Assembly: GCA_002786065.1 (NCBI GenBank)
Contig: NHNY01000003.1
Coordinates: 682,001 to 746,000, forward strand
Length of the DNA: 64,000 bases
Direction of reading: 5' to 3'
Origin: Microcyclospora pomicola
Lineage: Eukaryota; Ascomycota; Dothideomycetes; Capnodiales
Shown: positions 56,458-64,000 of the stretch, piece by piece
Layout of the letters: each line of letters begins with the position of its first letter
How positions within the stretch are numbered: the first letter of the stretch is position 1
Program-made: the position numbers and the translations under genes
Notes under the pieces: model-generated
Database searches by the model: none
What the model was told of the DNA's origin: nothing
Seen by the model: only the letters and a program-made list of their open reading frames with translations

Positions 56458-59400
56458 ATGCACACACCTCTGCAGCTCGCCGCTTTCGCGGCTGGCGCTG
56501 CTGCCATAGCCATTCCGGCTACAGGCGTCTTACCAACTGGTGGGTGTCCCTCTGGTGGCTGCGATCTGCCATATCCTTACCCCTACCCTACAGGATTGAT
56601 CAGCGGCCTACCGATCACGATCAGTGGCATCATTCTGCCAACAGGATGTCCGCCAGGCGTTCCCTGCACTGGTGCTACTGGCACCAATTTCCCGATCACA
56701 TTCTCCGGTAACCCTCTGCCAACGGGATGCCCGCCAGGTGTCCCCTGCACTGGTGGCACTTCCGGCTCGGTCATTGTGTCGCCCGTTCCCAACACCAGGC
56801 CTACCACCCAGGCAAGCAGTGGCTTCCCGATCACCTTCTCAGGTAACCCTCTGCCGACAGGATGCCCGTCAGGTGTCCCATGCACTGGTGGTACATCAGG
56901 ATCGGTCATTGTCTCGCCGATTCCCAACACCCGGCCCACCACCTCGGCAAGCAGTGGATTCTTCCCTACCGGTACCTCCGGCTCTGCCATCGTGTCGCCA
57001 ATTCCCAACACCAGGCCTACTACCTCAGCAAGCAGTGGATTCTTCCCTACCGGCAGCTCCGGCTCTGCGATCGTCTCGCCGATCCCCAACACCAGACCTA
57101 CCACCTCGGCAAGCAGTGGATTCTTCCCTACTGGATCGTCTGGCTCAGCCATCGTCTCGCCAATTCCCAACACCGGAAGCACTCGTGCAAGCAGCGGATT
57201 CTTCTCCACTGGCACGTCTGGCTCAGCCATCGTCTCACCGATCCCCAACACCGGAAGCACCTCTGCAAGCAGTGGATTCTTCCCCACCGGTACCTCCGGT
57301 TCGGTCATTGTCTCGCCGATCCCTAACAGCGGCACTGGCTTCACCTCGAAACCAGTCTCTACAGGATCATCTGGCTCGGCTATCATCTCGCCGATCCCCA
57401 ACAGCGGCACTGGCTTCACCTCGAAACCACTCTCGACTGGATCGTCTGGCTCCGCCATCATCTCGCCGATCCCCAACAGCGGCACTGGCTTCACCTCGAA
57501 ACCACTCTCCACCGGTACTACCTCTGGCACAGGCATCATCTCGCCGATCCCCAACAGCGGCACTGGCTTCACCTCGAAACCAGTCTCTACCGGTACTACC
57601 TCTGGCACAGGCATCATCTCGCCGATCCCCAACAGTGGCACTGGCTTCACCTCCAAACCAGTCTCTACCGGTACTACCTCTGGCACAGGCATCATCTCGC
57701 CGATCCCCAACAGTGGCACTGGCTTCACCTCGAAACCAGTCTCCACCGGTACTACATCTGGCACTGGTGTCATCTCACCGATCCCGAACAGCGGCACCGG
57801 CTCTACCAGCGTTGCGCCCATCTCTACCGGTACTACATCGGGCACAGGTGTCGTCTCGCCGATTCCTAACAGCGGCACTGGCTCCACCACTGTTGCGCCT
57901 ATCTCTACCGGTCAGATCATCTCGCCGAACCCGAACAGTGGCACTTCTTCCATGCCAATCTACACCAATGCGTCTACCATCTACATCTCACCAATCCCCA
58001 ACACGAGGACAACGACGACCACATGCTTGACCACTCCCGTCACCACGACGATCACCATCACTGCTTCGCCCACGTTGACAACCACCACTATCTCTGACGG
58101 TGGCGAGCCAGTGACGACCATCACCATCTGCCCGACCTACCCCGTTGTGACCACGACGATCTCGAGCGGTGGTCAGCCCATCACCACAGCTACCATCACA
58201 TGCTCCGAACCTGCCATTACGACCACGATCACTGAGACTGATGGAGGTCAACCCATCACGACGCTCACCGTCTACCCGTCGGGCCCGGTTTACTACACCA
58301 CCACGATCACGATCTATCCAACTGGTGGACAGCCGGTTACAACCACACTCTCAGAGGGCGGTTCGCCTATCGCGACCGTTACTGTCACCCCCACAGGAAC
58401 ATATGGACAGCCTTACACAACGACGATCTCAGAAGGTGGCTCGCCTATCGCAACCATCACTATCAGCCCAACACCGACTGGTGGAAAGACAGTCACAACC
58501 ACTCTCTCGGAGGGTGGTTCGCCGGTTGCGACCATCACCATCGGCCCATCCACCTATGGCTCGACCGTTACTGTGTACCCAGTACCATACACCACCACGA
58601 TCACTGATGGAGAAGTCACCGTCACTATCACCGAGGGAAACCCATGGACCATTGCTCCCACTGACACTTGCACGACCTACCCCGGTGGAGGAGAACCCGA
58701 GACCATCATCATCGAGCCAACCACCATCACTAAGTACGTCACCGTCACTGAGGGATCAGGAACGATCACATACTACGTCACTGGTACCAGCTCGTACGTT
58801 ACTGCGCCAACAACCATCACCAAGTATACCACAGTCACAGACAAGTCCCGGACGAGCGAGTGGGTCGCTGACCAGACCACAACCACTCTCAGCTCGTGGT
58901 GGGCTCATGCCACCAAGACTCTTACATGGTACGAGACCGAGACTATCTCATGGGAGGTTCAGCCTACCGCCACCGTCAAGAGCAAGACTTGGACTCAAGG
59001 TGGCATGAAGACCGTCACCGTGTGGGAACCTGAGATGAGTACGAGCAAGTACTGGACCGAGGAGCCTATGACCAGCACTTGGACTGAGACCTACACCGTG
59101 TACTCACCCTGCAAGCCTACTGGCTCCTCATACAACCATGGTGGTTCTTGGGGACACGGCGGAGGATACGGATCATACGGCGAAGGCTACGGCGCAGGCT
59201 CAGACGGAGACAAGACGATCACCATCACGAAGTGGTTCACTTGGACCGAGTCAGTATGGTCTGGCCCAGAGGCACACACCTCGTGCATCACCAAGACAGC
59301 AACCATCTACCCTGTGCCTGCTGATGCCACCACCACCGTCTCCTCCGAGGTCTGTGAGACTGTCACCCTTACCCCATCTCAAGGTCAGCCAATCACCAGC

Positions 59401-60099
59401 GTGATCACCTTGACGACCGTCTATCCACCGGTATACACGACTGCTCTGACCACCTACACCGGTATCGTTGGTGGTGTGACCCTGACATCCACCTACGGAT
59501 ACACCACAACGCTCTACCCTTACCCAAGCTTGTCAACATACAACAACGCCACCTTCACTGGCACAGCGTTCTCAACCAGCACCTTCACTGGCACGTCGTA
59601 CTCTACCAGCACCTTCACTGACGGCCCCGTCTTCACCACCAAGACCTCGGTCTTCTCCACTGGTTCCACGAGCACCGGCACCGCAGTCAACGACCCTACC
59701 TTCACTAGCAAGTCGTTTGTGCCGTTCCCTACCAGCAGCAGCAGCAGCAGCGCCGTTGATGACCCCACCTTCACCAGCACTACATCAACTCCGTTCTCTA
59801 CTGGAACCACGTCGACCCCGTTCAGCACCGGTAGCGCTTCCCCCTCGGCCGCCGACCCTGTCATGGCTAGCACCACCTCGTCGCTGATCCCCACTGGGTT
59901 CACAACCTCCTCGTCGTCGTCGACGGTTGAGCCTGTCATGACTAGCAGCACCTCGTCGTCGGTGGTCCCTACCGGATTCACAACCTCGTCGTCGTCGACC
60001 GCTGATGCCATCTCGACCGAGCTGTCTTCATCGACAAGCTACACCAACGGCACCATCGCCGCAAGGGCCACCCCCTTCAAGCCTCGCCAGCTCAGATGA
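56458..60099 (+). CDS. Repeat-rich secreted Ser/Thr/Pro cell-wall protein
   Basis: Single exon; I start at ATG 56458 because only from here is there a signal peptide (MHTPLQLAAFAAGAAAIAIPA). Length 1,213 aa. Regions in order: Cys-containing repeats with LPTGCPPGVPCTG; about seven units built on SGSAIVSPIPNTRPTTSASS; about eight units of about 27 residues built on SGTGFTSKPVSTGTT plus GIISPIPN; a block of Thr-rich units (TTTISEGGSPIATITI); a Trp/Thr region rich in TW and WW pairs around 830-900; a Gly/Tyr linker; and a Ser/Thr-rich tail. There is no hydrophobic GPI tail; it ends in KPRQLR. Heavy O-glycosylation is expected. Such proteins are usually wall structural proteins or adhesins; no binding domain is visible. 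Confidence 0.88.
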   Translation: MHTPLQLAAFAAGAAAIAIPATGVLPTGGCPSGGCDLPYPYPYPTGLISGLPITISGIILPTGCPPGVPCTGATGTNFPITFSGNPLPTGCPPGVPCTGGTSGSVIVSPVPNTRPTTQASSGFPITFSGNPLPTGCPSGVPCTGGTSGSVIVSPIPNTRPTTSASSGFFPTGTSGSAIVSPIPNTRPTTSASSGFFPTGSSGSAIVSPIPNTRPTTSASSGFFPTGSSGSAIVSPIPNTGSTRASSGFFSTGTSGSAIVSPIPNTGSTSASSGFFPTGTSGSVIVSPIPNSGTGFTSKPVSTGSSGSAIISPIPNSGTGFTSKPLSTGSSGSAIISPIPNSGTGFTSKPLSTGTTSGTGIISPIPNSGTGFTSKPVSTGTTSGTGIISPIPNSGTGFTSKPVSTGTTSGTGIISPIPNSGTGFTSKPVSTGTTSGTGVISPIPNSGTGSTSVAPISTGTTSGTGVVSPIPNSGTGSTTVAPISTGQIISPNPNSGTSSMPIYTNASTIYISPIPNTRTTTTTCLTTPVTTTITITASPTLTTTTISDGGEPVTTITICPTYPVVTTTISSGGQPITTATITCSEPAITTTITETDGGQPITTLTVYPSGPVYYTTTITIYPTGGQPVTTTLSEGGSPIATVTVTPTGTYGQPYTTTISEGGSPIATITISPTPTGGKTVTTTLSEGGSPVATITIGPSTYGSTVTVYPVPYTTTITDGEVTVTITEGNPWTIAPTDTCTTYPGGGEPETIIIEPTTITKYVTVTEGSGTITYYVTGTSSYVTAPTTITKYTTVTDKSRTSEWVADQTTTTLSSWWAHATKTLTWYETETISWEVQPTATVKSKTWTQGGMKTVTVWEPEMSTSKYWTEEPMTSTWTETYTVYSPCKPTGSSYNHGGSWGHGGGYGSYGEGYGAGSDGDKTITITKWFTWTESVWSGPEAHTSCITKTATIYPVPADATTTVSSEVCETVTLTPSQGQPITSVITLTTVYPPVYTTALTTYTGIVGGVTLTSTYGYTTTLYPYPSLSTYNNATFTGTAFSTSTFTGTSYSTSTFTDGPVFTTKTSVFSTGSTSTGTAVNDPTFTSKSFVPFPTSSSSSSAVDDPTFTSTTSTPFSTGTTSTPFSTGSASPSAADPVMASTTSSLIPTGFTTSSSSSTVEPVMTSSTSSSVVPTGFTTSSSSTADAISTELSSSTSYTNGTIAARATPFKPRQLR
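56730..57950 (+). repeat. Coding tandem repeats, 75-81 bp units
   Basis: Two related families follow each other: units around AGCAGTGGATTCTTCCC (to about 57310) and units around AACAGCGGCACTGGCTTCAC (57310-57950). Neighbouring units are almost identical at DNA level, which indicates recent expansion or homogenisation. Confidence 0.9.
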
Positions 60100-60930
60100 G
60101 CAGACGCGCTGACAACGGAGATGTATGACTTTTTATTCAGCTAATCAATTACACACTGGGGGTTCTTTCACGCATGAGCAACATGGCTAGACGAGTGGGC
60201 AAGCGGGCACAGGAAATGGCGGAAGGCGTGAACAAGCCCTTGAGTCGCCTGGTTCTTCTTCCTTTCCTCCAGCGCGGTGTCTGTATCTGCGCCAGGCCTT
60301 TTTCACTTATAAATTATTCATTCTCTCTTTTGTCTCTTCTAATCTCTATATCCACTTGTCTTGGCCGCACTTGATCTCTCTCCACTACGTAATACACCTT
60401 CACCTTCCCGTGTCTCCCTTTCTTCTTATGGTTATGGATCAGCATGATGGAGGGCCGAAGCCAAGTAACAAGTGGCGCTTCTTGAGCGAGGGTGATGAGT
60501 TGTGGCTTGGGACAAGTTGATTTCATACATATATCTTGGCGACACAAACATGGCTTTGGACTCAAAACGACTTGCTTCTTCGTTCCACGTCGTCCTCGAC
60601 TCGTTCCTCGCAATCAACGTTCCTAGCGGCCGAGGTATAGATTAGCAAGCTATAGTGATATAGATATGTCATTCACATATGATGGACGTGCGCGTCAAGA
60701 ACAGCCACGTCGCTTAAAGTGAGAGCCTCGGCAAGAGACAATCAATACCAAGGTCATTTGGGAGTTTGGTTCGATATACATCCGGTGAACTCAAGCACAC
60801 ACCTAAGAGAAAGGCCCAGATTCGTTCCGAGGCTGACTCAGCTCATCAATCATGACGTTTGACTTTGTGGTTACCCATGGGTGCAAGAAGTATTGGATAC
60901 GGTATATCATGAGTGGAGCAACTTGACTTG
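60100..60930. other. Convergent 3' intergenic region
   Basis: About 830 nt between converging genes; a T/C-rich stretch near 60310-60360 is the only notable feature. Confidence 0.5.
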
Positions 60931-62184
60931 CTACTCAACAAACGCAGTGTGCATAAGCAATCCGTCTTTATCTGCCTCCAGCTGAATCTCCTTGCCCTGC
61001 GCAACGAAGAAGACGCTGCCTTCCGTCAGCCTATAGTCCTTCCCACCTACTTTCATACTTGCTCCGCCTTCCGTCGCGATCAAGATACTCGGCCCGCCTA
61101 CTGCGGAAAGGATCTCTTGCTCGCCTGCGGCGAGTTTTGTGGCGAGCATGTCGAATTCGGACAAAGGAGGTGAGTAAAGCTGAGTCTTTCCGTGCTTGCT
61201 GCCTTTGTACTTTTGTGCTGGAAGCATACTTTCCTCCTTGCTGTGCGGCGAGAAGGTCAGACACGAGCAGAAGAGCTCGACATTGTCGCGATCCGCGCGT
61301 GGGCAGAAGCCGGTGTTCAGGACGTTGTTCGACCGCGCCATACACTCGATGATGTCGCCGGCAAGGTATGCGTGGATGCCATCGGCAGGGATGTAGATGC
61401 TTTCGCCCGGCTGCAGGACAAGGTAGTTCATGGTGATGAGCGCGACCAAGATGCCTGGATCGGTGGTATCGTATTGTTCCGCCAGGCGAGGAGCAAGATC
61501 CGGAATGTACGAGTCCTCGCCAAAAGACGAGGATGATGCTGAGGTGAGCGACTTGTAGACGGCTTTGACGGTGTCATCTGAGGCTTGCAGCATGGATCTG
61601 ACGACCTCCTTCAGGGCCTTGTCGTCAAATTTCTCTGCGGATGATCCAGAAGGCAAGAATTGTTGCAACGACTCCAGCTTCATGAGGTTGGCAATAGCAG
61701 GCAGTGGCTTGAATCCGCAAAACGCCTCGAACTTGGTGAGAGCCAACGCGATCTCAGGTTTGTGGTTGGGGTCGGTGAATTGGTCTGGGTTCTCTTTGTG
61801 GAGCTTGCTGGCAAGATCTTTGTTGGGATGGAGCTGAAGTGGTAAAGCTTTTGCAATTGACAGAACCTTAGGCAGGTATGGCAACTTCGAATGACCGAAC
61901 TTCTTGATACACTGTTCACCGAGTAGCTCCTTAGGGTGGCGATCGATCAGGTCTTGGAGATCCTCGCCAGTGCTGGCCACATATGAGGGCAGGTCTGGGT
62001 AAGTACCCATCCACATCTCCGCGTACGGCTTGCTCTCGTCCAGCTTAAAGTCGGTCTGTGGCCCTTTGCCGTCCCATCCTGTTTGCTTAGCACATAATCG
62101 AGCAGCAACTGAGTTAGACCCTTGCTTTCCCCATGGATATTGGTTGCAACTCGTCTTGAGAGCGTATGCTGGTTCGACAGACAT
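60931..62184 (-). CDS. pmi1: Mannose-6-phosphate isomerase, type I
   Basis: Single minus-strand exon; ATG at 62184 gives MSVEPAYALKTSCNQYPWGKQG, the usual fungal start, and 417 aa. In-frame residues upstream are not protein-like. Zinc and active-site motifs are present: LQLHPNKDLA (Gln and His ligands), HKPEIALALTKFEAFCGF (Glu ligand) and YIPADGIHAYLAGDIIECMARSNNVLNTG (His ligand, signature 2). It interconverts fructose-6-phosphate and mannose-6-phosphate in the cytosol, feeding GDP-mannose for glycoprotein, GPI and wall mannan synthesis. Divergent from TSR1. Confidence 0.96.
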   Translation of the reverse strand: MSVEPAYALKTSCNQYPWGKQGSNSVAARLCAKQTGWDGKGPQTDFKLDESKPYAEMWMGTYPDLPSYVASTGEDLQDLIDRHPKELLGEQCIKKFGHSKLPYLPKVLSIAKALPLQLHPNKDLASKLHKENPDQFTDPNHKPEIALALTKFEAFCGFKPLPAIANLMKLESLQQFLPSGSSAEKFDDKALKEVVRSMLQASDDTVKAVYKSLTSASSSSFGEDSYIPDLAPRLAEQYDTTDPGILVALITMNYLVLQPGESIYIPADGIHAYLAGDIIECMARSNNVLNTGFCPRADRDNVELFCSCLTFSPHSKEESMLPAQKYKGSKHGKTQLYSPPLSEFDMLATKLAAGEQEILSAVGGPSILIATEGGASMKVGGKDYRLTEGSVFFVAQGKEIQLEADKDGLLMHTAFVE

Positions 62185-62908
62185 TATGATAGACGGGCGA
62201 TTGAAGCGTGGGATGAGGAGAATGGAAAGCAATGATTGTGAGAATGGTGTGCGTGTTTGGAAAGGAAGATATAGAAATGCCGTCCATGACATGTACTGTC
62301 GTCGAACATGACGTTGGACCATCGTCACATCTCGTCCGGCAGCGTCGGAGGCTCATGTTCCTGTAGATCTCGTCGGTTCTCCTTGGCTCTTCCACCTGAC
62401 TTGAGACGAGGTGTACCTAATGTTGGGCATCTTTGGCTTCAACGAATTGTAGCTGTCACTACGATGCGAGTTTTAGAGCGACGTGACGAGCTGAAGTTAG
62501 AGGTGTCATGCTGTACACCCTTAGAGTGATGCACAAAGCAGTCCTGCACGTATTCGGTCATGTGAAATCAGCTACGAACATCCTGATTTCTGCAACGGTC
62601 GCAAGTAAGGACTTCATTATTCACGATCAGAGTGAACGAAAGGAGTTGGCAAATGATAAGTGTGTTCTTCTCGACACTGCCATCATGGTATGCCGATGCC
62701 AAGACCGCGATTCGATGGCCTCAGGCAGTAGAAATTGCTCTACATAGCACAATCGATAAGCTCTCTTATCGCCTATCAGAATTGTCCCGCCAGAAATTTG
62801 AGCGTAAATTGTATTGGCAACTTTCACGAAACCGTGATTGAGACGTTTATTGCACTCACCCTGGCTATTCCCTTCAGATTCAAGGCCGGTGGTACCGGCG
62901 CCGCTCCA
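62185..62908. other. Divergent promoter region (PMI / TSR1)
   Basis: 724 nt between two start codons. A CCCTTCAG stretch at 62869-62876 could be a 3' splice site, so TSR1 may have a short upstream exon that extends its N-terminus. No other structure seen. Confidence 0.45.
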
Positions 62909-64000
62909 ATGGCCTCAGTTGCACAGCACCATCATCGTTCGACCACGAAAGCATCAAACAAGTCGTTTAAATCCCGCCACTCCACCAAGTCCGCCCTCAA
63001 GGAGCAGTCCAAAGGAAAGGTCGAGAAGCTGGAAAAGGGCAGCAGAAAGACGCCACAACAGCATGTCATGTCGAAGCTTGACCGGAAGAATCATGCCAAA
63101 CAGCATAGATTGAACAAAACGGAATCAAGAAGGGAGGAGGGGAGTGTCTTTATTGGACGCGACTGTGCACCACGAACGGTGGCTGTAATACCACTATGCA
63201 AGGATGTCAGTGTCGATGGAGTACTTAAGAGCTTGAACGCCGGGGTAGAGGTGGAGGAAGAGCGCCCTTTGCAAGGAAGTCTGACCTGGAGAATCGATGT
63301 CCCCCGCTTCAAGCAACGAGTGCAATACATAACACCTCCTCGCGATCTGCTACATGCGTTGGACGCTTGTCGAGTGGCAGATTTCGTGCTCTTCGTGTTG
63401 AGTGCACAGGAAGAGGTGGATGAGCTCGGAGAGCAGATGTTGCGATGCATCGAGTCACAGGGTGTCTCCACGGTCATCACTGGTGTCACTGGATTGGAAC
63501 ACATTGAGCCGGCGAAGAAGCGACCAGACGTGCTTAAGAGCTTGAAGAGCTACATCACTCACTTCTTCGCCTCACAAGAGAAGGTTCATGATCTGTCAAA
63601 CCGCCAGGACTGCAGTAATGCAATGCGAAGTTTGTGCACAACAATGCCCAAAGGGATATACTGGCGGGAGGACAGGAGTTGGATGTTGCTCGACGAAGTA
63701 CAGCTCGATACAACGCAAGCTACCGTGACAGGAGTGGTACGAGGGAGAAGCCTCAAAGTGGATCGATTGGTTCAGGTCGGCGAATGGGGCGACTTTCAGA
63801 TCGAAAAAATTGTGGCCGCACCCCTGGACTCACGACAGAAAAGAGTGAAGACGAACGAAATGGCCGTCGATAGCACAGAAATTGGTCAGGTACTTCAGAC
63901 GCCTAGTGACGACCAAGACGATCTTGCCGAGCTCGCCCCCGAAGACATAACAATGGACGGTGGTTTCCAGGCCCCAACTGTTTCATTAGCGCCCTCGGAG
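62909..64000 (+). CDS. tsr1: Pre-rRNA processing protein Tsr1, 3'-partial
   Basis: ATG 62909 opens a frame that stays open to the window end (364 codons), so the C-terminal half is missing. The N-terminus (HHHRSTTKASNKSFKSRHST, then KSALKEQSKGKVE) and the following KLDRKNHAKQHRLNK are characteristic of Tsr1. The middle region (DACRVADFVLFVLSAQEEVD, GLEHIEPAKKRPDVLKSLK) is a GTPase-like fold without P-loop, followed by the AARP2CN domain (RSWMLLDEVQLD, VTGVVRGRSLKVDRLVQVGEWGDFQIEKI). Tsr1 is a Bms1-like but GTPase-inactive factor on late pre-40S particles. A further upstream coding exon is possible. Confidence 0.93.
   Translation, partial: MASVAQHHHRSTTKASNKSFKSRHSTKSALKEQSKGKVEKLEKGSRKTPQQHVMSKLDRKNHAKQHRLNKTESRREEGSVFIGRDCAPRTVAVIPLCKDVSVDGVLKSLNAGVEVEEERPLQGSLTWRIDVPRFKQRVQYITPPRDLLHALDACRVADFVLFVLSAQEEVDELGEQMLRCIESQGVSTVITGVTGLEHIEPAKKRPDVLKSLKSYITHFFASQEKVHDLSNRQDCSNAMRSLCTTMPKGIYWREDRSWMLLDEVQLDTTQATVTGVVRGRSLKVDRLVQVGEWGDFQIEKIVAAPLDSRQKRVKTNEMAVDSTEIGQVLQTPSDDQDDLAELAPEDITMDGGFQAPTVSLAPSE

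Noticed and set aside
56730-57950. Regularly spaced repeats suggestive of a CRISPR array
   Set aside because: Units are contiguous coding repeats in frame with a secreted fungal protein; there are no unique spacers.
56583-58030. Long antisense (435 codons) and alternate-frame (468 codons) open frames
   Set aside because: They arise because the tandem repeats of the secreted protein have unit lengths divisible by three, so other frames stay open by repetition.

Overview
The window looks like nuclear DNA of a filamentous ascomycete (Pezizomycotina, most likely Dothideomycetes). Genes are widely spaced and roughly equal on both strands. Introns are short (about 48-116 nt) with GT..YAG ends and CTGAC/CTAAC-type branch sites. 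The gene set is typical: a CFEM protein, a PTH11/SAT4-type rhodopsin-fold receptor, a STE11-type MAPKKK, an S10 carboxypeptidase and a Ser/Thr-rich secreted wall protein. I see no intact transposon, virus-like element, rRNA, tRNA or CRISPR array.

Layout. 1-4416: 3' part of a very large fungal protein of unknown role. 5100-7409 (-): DUF7514-like protein. 10322-13214: STE11 MAPKKK (2 exons). 14133-16916: MYND-finger protein whose single reading frame holds three in-frame TAG codons. 19619-20832: CFEM/GPI protein (4 exons). 22147-22922 (-): VTI1 SNARE. 23458-25224: amine-oxidase-like flavoprotein. 25785-26791 (-): proteasome alpha-2 (4 exons, one of 20 nt). 27220-28218: membrane RING-CH E3 ligase. 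29201-30809: six-exon orphan membrane protein, with a diverged partial copy about 0.5 kb downstream.

32635-34650 (-): secreted S10 carboxypeptidase. 35544-36925 (-): secreted agmatinase. 37862-39460 (-): MATE transporter. 40501-42231: APC amino acid/choline/polyamine permease. 43144-44808: MFS transporter. 45070-45737 (-): decaying ORF with an internal tandem duplication. 47954-49111: acidic repeat orphan. 50567-50818: small ORF. 51.5-51.9 kb: degenerate tandem repeat. 53186-54630: PTH11/SAT4-type receptor. 56458-60099: 1,213-aa repeat-rich secreted protein. 60931-62184 (-): phosphomannose isomerase. 62909-64000: 5' part of TSR1.

How the genes fit together. Most are unrelated housekeeping genes: STE11 signalling, VTI1 trafficking, the proteasome with a RING E3, PMI for mannosylation and TSR1 for 40S maturation. 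The run from 32.6 to 44.8 kb is the one functional neighbourhood I can argue for: a secreted peptidase, a secreted agmatinase and three transporters, consistent with external arginine/agmatine/polyamine use. This is inference from gene content only. The most unusual observation is the MYND-finger frame with three TAG codons, which are either unusual splice acceptors, recoded/edited codons or recent nonsense changes.
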